Shown in pieces: positions 26,173 through 37,879 of a DNA stretch of 64,000 nt. A program made the translations under genes and the position numbers. The DNA lies in contig JAFFSR010000015.1 of NCBI GenBank assembly GCA_017163975.1, positions 1,618,501 to 1,682,500 on the forward strand, read 5' to 3'. This DNA is from Anastatus disparis (Eukaryota > Arthropoda > Insecta > Hymenoptera > Eupelmidae). The notes under the pieces were generated by a model that was not told the DNA's origin, did not search any database, and was given only the letters and a program-made list of their open reading frames with translations. Each line of letters starts with the position of its first letter. Positions within the stretch are counted from its first letter, which is position 1.

Positions 26173-26223
26173 GTACCTCACAGATGGAGGCGAAGGTTGG
26201 GGCTTCCATCACTTCCTATAAAA
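26173..26223 (+). promoter_or_regulatory. Copy 3 of the promoter-like module, with TATA box
   Basis: GTACCTCACAGATGGAGGCG, then AAGGTTGGGGCTTCCATCAC and TTCCTATAAAAA. TATAAAA at 26217-26223 would start transcription near 26248, between an ATG at 26236 and the ATG at 26257. Confidence 0.6.
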
Positions 26224-26256
26224 AGCTAACACATCATGATTCACATTCATTTCATC

Positions 26257-26418
26257 ATGGGACAGACTCCAAGTCATACTACTCAAAATTGTTCAGAGTA
26301 CACTCCTCTTCTTCCACCTGATAAAAAGGTGAAGGATGAGAAAACAACATGGAAAGAGTACTATGAAAAATATAAATCACAAATGCCATCTAAGGATATA
26401 AAATATAAAAAGCTATAA
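26257..26418 (+). CDS. Small probably N-myristoylated protein (53 aa)
   Basis: Starting at 26257 the product opens MGQTPSHTTQNCSEYTPLLP, which fits the N-myristoylation consensus (Gly2, Ser6). The rest is short and charged (KKVKDEKTTWKEYYEKYKSQ) with a basic end. The frame extends upstream to an ATG at 26236, but the TATA box at 26217-26223 places the RNA start after that ATG, supporting 26257. A membrane-bound small virion or host-interaction protein is inferred from the lipidation signal only. It is the last gene before the right terminal repeat. Confidence 0.6.
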   Translation: MGQTPSHTTQNCSEYTPLLPPDKKVKDEKTTWKEYYEKYKSQMPSKDIKYKKL

Positions 26419-26459
26419 GTTTTTAACTAAGTAGATAATGGACAAATAATTCTGCTTCA

Positions 26460-26646
26460 CATGAATTAGAATCAATCTCCCCACTCCAACTCGTTTCTGC
26501 AATTCTACTTCGGGTGAATTCGAACTGGTCCCCCCACCTTTATACCGATTCGAATTCATACCGAGGTGAATTCAAACTGGTTCCCCCACCTCTATACCGA
26601 TTTTGCTTAAAAAAATCCTAAGCTAATTCTACTTCACCTCTACTTC
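26460..26646. repeat. Inner extension of the right terminal repeat
   Basis: It contains further copies of the terminal modules (TATACCGATTCGAATTCATA, GGTGAATTCGAACTGG, CCCCCACCT) arranged in about two extra units, plus a TTTGCTTAAAAAAATCC insert. The left end keeps only part of these. Confidence 0.75.
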
Positions 26647-26755
26647 AGGTGAATTAGAACTGGCCCCCCACCTCTATACCGATTCGAATTCATATCAATT
26701 CTAATTCAGGTGAATTAGAATCGGTATGAATTCGAATCGGTATAGCTTATCTACT
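26647..26755. repeat. Right terminal inverted repeat of the Polinton (109 bp perfect)
   Basis: Exact reverse complement of 5474-5582, ending GCTTATCTACT. Confidence 0.93.
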
Positions 26756-26761
26756 AATAAA
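26756..26761. other. Right 6-bp target site duplication (AATAAA)
   Basis: Direct repeat of 5468-5473. Confidence 0.85.
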
Positions 26762-26779
26762 AATTACAATATCTCAATT

Positions 26780-28760
26780 GTAATCATAATAAACAATAAT
26801 TTGCAACAATAATAATGAAATTATAATTATAATCAAATATAACAAACAATTATATTTTTATAGTGATTATAATTTTAGAACTAAAATAACTAATAATTAT
26901 TAAAAGCATATACGCATCTTTAGCAAAAATTCAAAATATTATTTTAAATACCTATCATGAATTATTTAATATCTTATTCTGTTAAAATTATAAAAATGGG
27001 GGTATTTATACTTTATTCTTACAAGTTTTAATTGTATTATCATCATTTTCATTAAATAAACTTATTAAAACGCAACAAATATGTTTATTAATAGAGATTA
27101 AATAACATATTTTTATAAAATCAAATATATCGTTAAATACAGAATTTTAGTTAATTCTATTTTATAATTACATATTATTGATATTATTTCTTTTACTTCA
27201 GTAAAAAAATATTCATTGATAATAGTTATAACAAAACTTATATCGCCATCTATTATTTAAAACTGGAAACTGACATTTGTAAACAAATAGAAATAAACAA
27301 ACATAACCCGCTTCTTAGGCAATTATGTCAAATGTAATTCACTGCGAAGTTTTCTGCTTAGTTCAAGAGAAATTTATTTTACGGGAGAAAAGTGCTATTT
27401 GCCTGTTTATTTTTAGAGAAATTAAATTTATCGGGATTGAAGAATTTTTCGCCCTCTGAATTAGCGAGAAAAAATTACTTTTTTCCCGCTTAATTTAAGA
27501 GAAATTCAATTCGCGAGAGGTAAATACTTTTCGCCCGCTTAATTTTAGAGAAATGTTATTTGCGGGAGAAAAGTACTTATTGCACGCTTATTTTTAAAGA
27601 AATTAAATTTGACGTAAGTAAAGAACTTTTCGCCCTCTGAATTTAAGAAAAAAATTACTTTTTTCCCGCTTAATTTAAGAGAAATTCAATTTGCGAGGAA
27701 TAAGTACTTTTCACCCGCTTATTTTTAGAGAAATTAAATGTGGTGGAAGTAAAGAACTTTTTGCCCTCTGAATTTGTGAGAGAAAAGTACTTTTTGCCCG
27801 CTTATTTTGAGAGAAGAAGTTTTTATTTTGAACTTTTTTATTTTGGAGTAAAGAACTTTTTTCCCGCCTAATTACTCGAATAGGATTCTTATCCTAATTT
27901 ATTATTATTCTTATTTATAATTATTAAATATCATAAGAAAAGCCATGTGTTAAAAAAAGAGCATTTAGTCATGAATGACCACATAGTTAAACCACGTTGT
28001 AAAACCATGTGGTTTTTTTTCAACAGGGTAATCAAAAGTATAAAAAGAATATAGCATTATTATCATAATTTTTATGAACTTTATTTACCATTACAATACT
28101 GCATTAATGATTGTAATCAATATTGAAAACAGAGTATTATAAGAAGAATCAGAATCAACTATAATTATGCGATTATAATATGTAGTAAAGAACTATAATA
28201 TTTTTATAAAAATAATAATTGAGTGGATTCACATTATAATACTTTATAAAAAAATTATAATCAAATACAATGAAAAAACTACAGACGCATCCTTAGCAAA
28301 AAAAATATTATTTCAAATACCTCCGTAGATTTATTATACATATTAACAATAATCATAAACTATTTCCTTATTCTGTTAAAATAATAAAAATGATGGTATT
28401 TATAAATTATTTTTAAAAGTTATGATTGTCACATCATTTTCATTGAATAAACTTTTTGAAACGCAACAAATATTAGAGATTAAATAACATATTTTTATAA
28501 AATCAAATATGTCGTTTCAATTAATTAAATTTTGGTTAATTCTATTTTATAATTACATATTATTGATATTTATTTCTTTTACTGCAGTAAATAAATATTA
28601 ATCGATAATAGTTATAACAAAACTAATATCGCCATCTATTATTTAAAGCTAGAAAGTGGCATTTGTAAACATTAAAATAGAAATAAACAAACATAACCCG
28701 CTTCTCAAGCAGAAAATTTAAATGTCAAATGTAATTCACTACGAAGTTGATGCTTAGTTT
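26780..28760. repeat. Tandemly duplicated ~1.4-kb AT-rich repeat with an internal short-repeat block
   Basis: About 26880-27350 is repeated at about 28250-28755 at an offset near 1.38 kb (shared CGCATC.TTAGCAAAA, CTTATTCTGTTAAAAT, GATAATAGTTATAACAAAAC, ATATCGCCATCTATTATTTAA, AACATAACCCGCTTCT). Between them 27340-27865 holds degenerate tandem units of the type TTTAGAGAAATT...GCGGGAGAAAAGTACTTTTCGCCCGCT. A CCACATGG hairpin near 27980-28010 ends in CAACAGGGT, like the foldback at 30995. No gene. Confidence 0.65.
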
Positions 28761-29097
28761 GAAACATTCTATTCCGTATTTTTTTCACGGAACGTCAATA
28801 ATTCTCAAAACACCAATATTCAATAATTATTTAAAAATACTTAACAATATTAAATACAATGAAATAAAGGTCTTATGATCGTGAAATTTAATAAACTTTC
28901 AAAATTTTTAATTCAAACCAAGATTCATCAGTTTTTTCAAAAAATAAATTTTTTATTTTTCGAAATATTAATTTCACGCTGAAAATGACCTTACCAATGG
29001 ATTCCTTGACCTCAAAAACCTATAAAACTATCGTGCTTGATGATAAATTAATAGTTTATCAGACTAAAAAATTAGTGACCACTCTTGCACGGTCACG

Positions 29098-29098
29098 C

Positions 29099-29143
<45 letters not shown>
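29098..29143. repeat. TA microsatellite
   Basis: About 22 TA dinucleotides. The surrounding 28760-29640 is AT-rich with no recognisable gene. Confidence 0.9.
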
Positions 29144-29145
<2 letters not shown>

Positions 29146-29649
29146 GTCAATCCACGTCAAACGGATAATGGCTCTGTCCAAAATTGTAGATCACCAAAAA
29201 AATCGTATATAAGCTCAAAATTTTCGTCTTACATTCTACTTTTTTTGCAATGTGGTGATTTTAAAAAATCCAAAATGGCGGCTCCAATATGACGGCTCAA
29301 ACCTAGAGATATCATAAAAAATTTTCAAAAATTGATTTTAATTTATTCAAATCAGATCCTACATATTTTTTTACATCAGAAATCAATTTAGCGTTCAATT
29401 TTACATAGGAATATAGTATTGCAATCGAGGTAAAAAAAATTTATAATGTCATCGGAAGGTCATTTCGGGAAATAATATTTATTTCTCAAATCACTCATTG
29501 ATCAATGTTGATTAGTGAGAAAATGAAGATACTGATAGATAACTCGAGTTACTGAATTTAAATCTGATGTCCGCTTAACCCTATAAGATCTGTATGAAAG
29601 TCATTGGAAGGTCAAATCGCGAATATCTTTTATTATTTGATAACATTAG

Positions 29650-29868
29650 GACACCTTCAAGTTTTACGTGTCGCTGAATCCGAAACCGGAGTCTGTTGGA
29701 GTGTCAAACGACGTAATTACGTAAAAATTAATCAAATATTGACTAAAAGAAAATTTTTGTCCTCCAAGAAACCACAGTTTGAAACGAATTTTTCTGTAAT
29801 TACGTCGTTCGACACTCCAACAGGTCTCGGATTCGGATCCAGCATCACGTAAAACTTATTGGTGTCTT
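29650..29868. repeat. Short foldback (about 70-bp arms)
   Basis: The arm CACCTTCAAGTTTTACGTG...GGAGTGTCAAACGACGTAATTACG is mirrored by CGTAATTACGTCGTTCGACACTCC...CACGTAAAACTTATTGGTG, with a short loop. The 82-codon frame spanning it is an artefact. A TA microsatellite follows at about 30086-30122. Confidence 0.65.
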
Positions 29869-30082
29869 AATCAAATTTGACCTTCAAATGACCTTGATGG
29901 AGAAAAGTTATGACTTTTCCAAAAATTTTGAAAAATTTCCAAATTTCAAGAATCTATGGCTCTTGATCTTCCCAATCTAAATCCTTGAAAATTTTATTAC
30001 ACATTTTGAGTAACAGGCAGGATATATTCCCAGAGTTTCAGAGATTTTTATTTTTCTGCTCTTCCAGTTGGTTTGAAATGTT

Positions 30083-30126
<44 letters not shown>

Positions 30127-30272
30127 TCATTAAAAAAAGTTTGTTGTAAAAAGAACTAAAATTAAAATTATTTTGAATTATTTTTAATAATTGTATTCTT
30201 CAATTCATTTAAAGTTATTTATGGTTATTTGCAGTATCTACATTTAAATAATGTATAAATGATAATAAACAA

Positions 30273-32073
30273 CCCACACAGCATGAAATATTTATGGAAG
30301 CTTCCTGGAACATTGGCAGCGAAGATTTGAAATATTTTAGGAATCTTCCTTGGAATATTCCTGTAATATTCGTATGTCCTTGATTCTTCCTACATTGGAA
30401 TATTCCATGGAATATTGCTGGAAGATTCTAAGAATATTTCATTGATAGATCTAGGACATCTCAGATCTTTTATTGAAATATTTCAGGAATCTTGCAGGAA
30501 TATTTCAGGAATCTTGCAGGAATATTTCATGAAATCTTCCGTGAAATATTCCTGTAATATTCGTATGTCCTTGATTCTTCCTACATTGAAATAATCCATG
30601 GAACACTCTTGAGAGATTTGAAGAATATAAAAATGGAAGGTTTGGGTAATCTCTCATCTTTTATGAAATGTTCCTGGAAGATTTTTGGAAAATGTGAAAT
30701 GCTGTGAGGGGATGGTATATATATTATATAATAACACATTACACTTATACATCAATACATATACGCATACATAAACATTTAGTTATAAAATCGCATTCAA
30801 ATATTCGCTTTTATAGTAAGTGAGGTATCTTTCAACCGCTTGCGGATAAAACTCCCATTTAACAAACATCCCCTTATCGGTGTCACTGGAAACCTCCCGT
30901 AACGTTCCGCGCAATCTTCCAACGAAAACCTCAACGAAAACTTCATGGAATCATTCTAGAATCTTTTAAGCAATATTCTACTGGAAGATAACTGCCCTGG
31001 TGAAAAAAATCAGGTGACAAATCACCTGATTTATCAGGTGATTTATCATGCCAAAACATCATGTAACGATTTTTTTGGTTTTTACACGTTTCAAACCATA
31101 CTTATTCAATTCAGAACAGTTTTTAAAAATTTTTGAAAATTTTGAACTTAGAAAATTTTTTAGATAATTTGGTCTTAGAAAAAATTTTGACTAATTTTAC
31201 AAAAAAATTTCTAAGTTCAAAAATGTCAAAAATTTTCAAAAAATGTTTTGAATCGACTAAGCATTGTTTGAAACGTGTAAAAACCAAAAAAATCGTTACA
31301 TGATGTTTTGGCATGATAAATCACCTGATAAATCAGGTGATTTATCACCTGATTTTTTTCAACAGGGTGTAATCTTTGCGTAAAATGTTTCGTGGAATAT
31401 TTACGGGAGATTTATGTAATATTTCGCTACACGATTTAAAAGTTTTTAGGACTCTTCCAGTGAAATGTTTTTGGAATCTTTCTGAAATCTTTAATGAAAT
31501 ATTCCACTGGAAGATTACTTAAATCTTTTTGTGGAATATTTCGTTGACTATTTATGGAAGATTTATGTTACATTCCACTGTACGATTTGAAAGTTTTTTG
31601 GAATCTTCCAGTGGAATGTTTATGGAATCTTTCTGAAATCTTTCATAAAATATTCTACTGGAAGGTTACTTGAATATTTCTGTGGAACATTTCGTGGAAT
31701 ATTTATAGAAGATTTATCTAATATTTTGCTGTACGATTTTAAAGTTTTTTGAAATCTTCCAGTGAAATGTTTATGGAATCTTTATGGAATCTTTCATGAA
31801 ATATTTACTGGAATATTCATAAACATTACATAGAATATTTTATGAAATATTTCAGAAATTTTTCGTGAATATTACATGGAATATTTCGAAAAAGTTTTCG
31901 AACATTCCTTTGAAATATTCCTGAAATATTCCTGGAAGCTTTCAATGGAAGATTCCAGTGGAATATTCTGAAATATTCCGTGAAGACTTTCAATAATCTG
32001 CATGAAAGGTTCCATTGAAATATTCCAGTAAAATAATTCGAAATATTTCAGTGAAATCTTCCATACTATGTGA
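30273..32073. repeat. 1.8-kb GGAATATTCC-type palindromic repeat element
   Basis: It begins CCCACACAGCATGAAATATT and ends with the related inverted word TTCCATACTATGTGAG. The interior is dominated by imperfect palindromes such as GGAATATTCC and GGAAGATTCC at short spacing. A foldback MITE (30995-31367) is inserted in it, and a ~300-bp non-repetitive piece lies near 30700-30900. Same design as 4860-5385 and 39800-41761. Confidence 0.65.
30995..31367. mobile_element. 373-bp foldback MITE of the ACCTGA family
   Basis: CCCTGGTGAAAAAAATCAGG at 30995 pairs with CCTGATTTTTTTCAACAGGG ending at 31367. The arms contain TCACCTGATTTATCAGGTGA and CATGCCAAAACATCATGTAA words, as in the larger element at 2702-4061. 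Confidence 0.8.
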
Positions 32074-32218
32074 GAATCATTATTTCTTTCAAGCCTAACG
32101 CTTTTCTATTGTTATTTACAGTTTTCAATATTTTCTTATAATCATTTTTTTATTCGCAGCATTATTCTACTTTTACAAAATAATTTTCATACAAGGTGAT
32201 AAAATATTTAACTATAAG

Positions 32219-32221
<3 letters not shown>

Positions 32222-32270
<49 letters not shown>
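32222..32270. repeat. TA microsatellite (insertion target)
   Basis: About 24 TA units, interrupted by the foldback element that follows; TA repeats resume at 33425. Confidence 0.9.
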
Positions 32271-32273
<3 letters not shown>

Positions 32274-33424
32274 TACCGCTCAAAAGTTCGTAAAAAATTT
32301 TTTTTTTTTTAACTCAACTTCAAACTGCAATATTTCGGAAACGGCTCGATGAATTTGAAAAATCCGGACGGCGTTCGAAAGATCAGACAAAATACTATCT
32401 TTTTGTGTCCTGCAAAATATTTTTATCTTATTTTTAACTCTATTTCTAATGATAGAAAAATTTTTTATTTTTACGAATTTTTAAATTTCAATCAATCAAA
32501 TGTAACTTTTTAAGAAATCGATAAAATTAAAAAATTCGAACGCGACTGAAAAGTAGAGTGAATTTCCTAAATCTTTATGTTTAATGATTTTTTTGTATCT
32601 ATTTCCTGCGTGTAGCTAAAAATGCGCAAAAATGGAAAGTACAAGAAAATCAGTTTTAGATATGATAATATTTTCCAATATCGCGGGTCTATTTTTGTTT
32701 ACATTTCAGCATGTGTTCAAATCTGTAGTTCGTATATACATACGAAGAATCAAATTTGTAAATAACTTTAATTTATTCAAAAAAAGGACACTATCATTTA
32801 TAATAATTGTGATAAAATTTGTGATGATTTTGTTCAGAGTATATACAATACCGTTCATTAGTTCATAAAAAAATTTTTTTTTAGAAACTCAACTTCAAAC
32901 TGCGATATTTCCGAAATGACTCGATAAATTTGAAAAATCTGGATGGCGTTTAAAAGATTAGACAAAATACTATCTTTTTGTACCTTGCTAATGTAAACCA
33001 AAATTGACTCGCGACATTGGAAAATATTATCATATCTAAAACTGATTTTCTTGTACTTTCCATTTTTGCGCATTTTTAGCTACACGCAGGAAATAGATAC
33101 AAAAAAATCATTAAACATAAAGATTTAGGAAATTCACTCTACTTTTCAGTCGCGTTCGAATTTTTTAATTTTATCAATTTCTTAAAAAGTTACATTTGAT
33201 TGATTGAAATTTAAAAATTCGTAAAAATAAAAAATTTTTCTATCATAAGAAATAGAGTTAAAAAAAGGGATAAAAATATTTGGCAGGACACAAAAAAATA
33301 GTATTTTGTCTGATCTTTCAAATGCCGTCCAGATTTTTCAAATTCATCGAGCCGTTTCCAAAATATCGCAGTTTGAAGTTGAGTTAAAAAAAAAAAAATT
33401 TTTACGAACTTTTGAGCGGTACTG
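32271..33424. mobile_element. 1.15-kb foldback with Tc1/mariner-like ends
   Basis: The ends CAGTACCGCTCAAAAGTTCG / CGAACTTTTGAGCGGTACTG are flanked by TA on both sides, the target and terminal style of Tc1/mariner elements. The arms pair over hundreds of bases (for example GCTAAAAATGCGCAAAAATG with its mirror). No transposase frame is present, so it is a non-autonomous derivative. Confidence 0.8.
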
Positions 33425-33442
33425 TATATATATATATATTAG

Positions 33443-33508
33443 TTGAAATTTTTTTGTGAAATGAAACATATATATATATATATGTTTCATTTCACAAAAA
33501 AATTTCAA
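33443..33508. repeat. 66-bp perfect palindrome
   Basis: TTGAAATTTTTTTGTGAAAT, then GAAACATATATAT and the exact mirror to 33508. It can form a near-loopless hairpin. Confidence 0.85.
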
Positions 33509-33509
33509 C

Positions 33510-34936
33510 ATCAAAACTAATTCTCTAATGTAAGGAATAAAAAATTAAATTGGTATAATTTTGAAATTTTGATATGGTAATACTTTTTAAAAATAACTTT
33601 TTAATAATTTTGAATAATGGTAAATTTTTTAAATAACTTGTGGTATTGAATGCTAATTGAATTTAGTTTTAACATGAAGTTAATTATTTAGGTTGGAAAT
33701 GTATTCAATAAAATAATATAACTATTTATAAGTTATCACTTAATTTTTTAAACTTTTTATTCATAGTTGACAATTATATTGAATATATGATTCTCATTTT
33801 AATAGTTTTTATATGATATTATGTGAATTTTATAAATATAAATTATTCAAGGAGATGTGAAATGGACAGCACACTTCCTCCCATAAATATTGATTATATT
33901 CCCATTGTATTTTAAAATTTTGAATAAATAGATGCATTAACATACAGTATGTATCACGAAGATTATTCAATTAAATTTTTACATAAATCTATTCATTACT
34001 TATTGAGAAGTTTGGGTTCCAATATTATTTACTAAAATTTTTCCATTTAGAATCAGAAATTTGAATATCTTGAAAACTAATGATTGGAATAATTTAAAAA
34101 TTCAAATAAATAATCATCACGAGATATACTACAAGTTAATACATTCCTTTTATGGAAATTTAGCAATAGAATGGAAAGACAGTTAATTTTTTATCTTCTT
34201 ATAGTAAAATATAATCAAACTTTGACAACAAATTTAACATAATGAAATAATTGTACTTTCAATGATTTGTGTCATATTTAATACAAATTATAGAGTGATA
34301 TTACAGAATATTATTTTTTTCCGCATTCATAATAAATGTTTCGCAAATAATAAGTAAATTTTTTTTTGAAATATTCACTTTCTTAGGGGGAATTCTACTT
34401 CTATCAGTTCATACATATAAATGCATAATTATAGATATAATCAGAAACATTCATTCATATTTTATATATTGTCCTATCTTTATAATTGACTATTAAAAAA
34501 ATTTAATATCTAATAAATAATTTTTTTAAATTGCATTTCATAAAATTTATGTTCAAACAATATTAGAAAAAAATATTTTTATATCATGTAATTATAATTT
34601 TTCAAATGAGGTAATTTGATATTTCTTAAAAATTAATGTTTCTCTTATTAAAAATATTATTGCTTCAATGAAATGAATTGCTAACAATTTTTATATAAAT
34701 CACAATTCATTTAAATATAAACACGTGTACAAATGAAAATATAATTAAGGTTAAATGTATGTTATTTATAAAAAATTGTTAACAAGTAACTTTTTAAATA
34801 ATATATTTTCATGAAAACTAATTTAAATACCTTATTCTCTGAATGATAACTGAATACAATTTTAATTTAATAAATTTAGTTCTACAATTATAAATATATA
34901 ATATTTATATAACTGTTCATCAAATAAAATTATTAT

Positions 34937-35023
<87 letters not shown>

Positions 35024-36386
35024 AATAATTATTACAATAGATTGTAGTTAAATAAAAATGTTTATTTTAATAATTATAGCGTTGAAATTTATTTTGATGG
35101 AAATGTTATTTGATTGACATTTACAGTATTATTTTAACTATTTTTGAAAAGTTACTTGTCATCAATAAAAAAATATTTAATTTTCCAAATTAATAATCTA
35201 TTTATTTCAAGAATTTTCTAAAAATTATAATATTTATGATATGCGAACCTTACTTGTGATACATACACTTTGTAATATTTGTATCTCATTAAATTTTTAT
35301 ATTAGATGCAAAAAGGATTGTTAAGTAATTGCAAATAGTTATTTTTTTATTCCGAAATATTCGAATTTAAAATTAACTAAAATGTTGTATTTTAATCTTA
35401 TGATTTTTTCTATTTAAATTTCGTATTTCATATATATATAAAATACATTTGTGAAGATATTTTTATTAGAAATCAACACGAATTTCTTTTAAGCATGTTT
35501 CACTTATGAATTAATTTCATAATTCAAATTCATGGTCATATATTGAGGTCTGGAAATTATAGTTGTAACTCAGTACCCAGTTCTCAGTTTATATACATTA
35601 AATATCGTACTATCTTTGTTTTTCTAATGGCAGTAGAGTGAGAAATAGTCACTTGAAATAAATTATACGCTTTTTTACTTTAAGCACATGTGTAGATATA
35701 TTTTTATATTATGTTTCATCAAATTATTTTTAATTTTATTCAGTACTCAAAATTCAATTAATTAATTCTTATTTACTTAAAACTAGTCATTTATACATAA
35801 TAATATAATAAAAGAAATTTTATCTAAGCGACGTTAGGAGCGAAAAACTTCAATATAATTAATACCTGTTAACGTAAAACCCAATAAATTGTGTAACGAT
35901 TTTTAACAGTTGATAAATATAATGTAAATCATATAATATATATATATCAATTTTAAATTTCTAATCATTAATTTAAAACTCAAAAGTAACTATTTTAAAA
36001 CGACATTTGGAAGATAAACATGTATCGTTTTAATCCTTGAATATCACGAATTTAAATATTAATTATTAGTAATTTTAAAGAGTTATATATTATATAAATA
36101 ATTCTATATTTAATAATTTTCAATTTTAGTAACAGGAAAAGCCGCACGAAAAGAGGTTAATAATTGCATTTTTTGCGAAATATTGCCCTTGAATCGAGTA
36201 GGTGGAAGATCAGTCAATACCAAAAAAAGGCAGTAAGCATCGTAAATTTATGCTCTTACTTCATAATATAATAGTACCAACATTAGTCCCTAAAATTCAA
36301 GCTATAGTACTAATTGAAATTATATTGTCACTCTATTTTTAAGTACCTTGATACATAAATTAGATATACTTGATTTAGAACCTATT
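33510..36386. other. AT-rich DNA with no recognised gene
   Basis: No convincing frame or repeat family apart from a long TA microsatellite at about 34944-35018. A TAAGCGACGTTAGGAGCGA word near 35826 recurs (CGAGCGACGTTAGGAGCGA) near 37173. Confidence 0.6.
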
Positions 36387-36390
36387 TTAA

Positions 36391-36819
36391 GAGGCGGTCG
36401 GAACCAAATCGGTGACTTAGTTCGGTGCTTGTAATAAATGCTTATAATAATTTATTCATTTATTAATATGGTAAAAATATAGTCATTTCCTCTAGTCATG
36501 TATGTAAAGAATAATTTAAAATAGTGAAAGCCACAAAAGTATACAAAATATTGTTATAAAGCGAAAAATCCCACCTAACAATCGACACGACAGTTTTTTG
36601 CATGCGGTATATGTCAAGTCAGTTTGATATTTGTAATAAATGCTTATAATAATTTATTTACTTATTCATATAGTAAAAATATAATCATTTCCTCTAGTCA
36701 TGTATATAAAGAATAATTTGAAATAGTTGAAGCCATAAAAATATACAAAATACTATCGTAAAGCGAAAAATGCTGACTTGACATATACCGCAAGTCACCA
36801 ATTTGGTTCCGACCGCCTC
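36391..36819. mobile_element. 429-bp MITE with TTAA target duplication
   Basis: The ends GAGGCGGTCGGAACCAAAT / ATTTGGTTCCGACCGCCTC are flanked by TTAA (36387-36390 and 36820-36823), the piggyBac signature. The interior contains a ~170-bp direct repeat (TGTAATAAATGCTTATAATA...). No transposase. Confidence 0.85.
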
Positions 36820-37879
36820 TTAACAATACTTTCTTTTCTTCGTGCAGTTGTTAGTTCTAGTAAACGTCAAATACTGTTTTCGATTATTTCATGGTTCGTG
36901 ATTGAAACATGTGATTAAAAAGAAAAAATTCCTATTATATTTTTTCATTTATTCAAATGCAATTTAGTAGAACAAATTCTTAATTCATCATGATATAATT
37001 TGTATTTAAACAATTTTTATGCACATTGTAACTTTAATTATTCTTTTTTATAAAAATAGAAAAATTTAATTCAGTACAAAACTACAATATCACAATTCAT
37101 AAGTTGCGTCGATTCTTTTTTATTTTAAAATTGGCTAATTTATACATAATAATATAATATATGAAAATTCAACCGAGCGACGTTAGGAGCGAGGTATTTT
37201 TTGCTAGAAAGATTATTAATTTTATATGGGTGATTCTATTCTAACGGGTAATCACATGTAATCGTTTAATAAACTATCAATACAAGGTTCAAATATTATA
37301 TTAACCACAAATTTTTCATATACTTTCAGCTTGTAACTTTATGATCCGTTGACTTTTTAATCGCTAATTTCAATGTAGCTTTTATAGGGACCCTTAGACA
37401 GTATAAAAAGTAATCTCCCCTGTCTGTAATCATATATAAAATTTTTTTTAAACGTTGTAGAGATACAGGATAGATGAATTAATACTTCGGAAAGATTAAA
37501 AAATATTTTTTTCCATCCGTACATACATTTCAGCAGAATGGTTGAAAAAAAAATATTTTCTTTGACCCTTTGTTATTATAAAAAAAATGTATATTTTTTC
37601 ATAGATAAAAAGCAATAATAATAAAAAATGTTATATTTGAATCTTATGAAAATATAAGCTATTTCTATCACATGGAAATATTGTTATTATATGTTTATTT
37701 CGCTAAAAAATTGCTTTGTTGATCATAAAATACATTTTTGTTTACGTGTAAACATCATTTCACTTATGAAAGCTAAGTTACCTTTTCTACGATAATTCCC
37801 CTGGCTCTAAATATTTAACTGTCACAGATGATATAAGCGCATATTCAAATACGTAATAGACGTTTAAGAAAGTAGTAAT

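Larger units (their letters stand above)
5474..26755. mobile_element. Complete Polinton/Maverick (adintovirus-type) element, 21.3 kb
   Basis: The element is delimited by perfect 109-bp terminal inverted repeats and a 6-bp direct duplication. It carries the full diagnostic gene set: protein-primed PolB, retrovirus-like integrase, A32-type ATPase, adenain-type protease, single-jelly-roll minor capsid and double-jelly-roll major capsid. Integrase, fibre-like, unknown and ATPase genes run leftward as a block. Polymerase runs rightward on their left; protease, capsid and accessory genes run rightward on their right. All core frames are open, so it could be able to transpose or to form virions. The inhibitor-of-apoptosis gene and one accessory paralog are broken. 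The left quarter is mainly hairpin-rich noncoding DNA. Confidence 0.95.

Noticed and set aside
32632..33073. Two 70-80 codon frames in opposite orientation
   Set aside because: Mirror images within the foldback arms of the mariner-like element.
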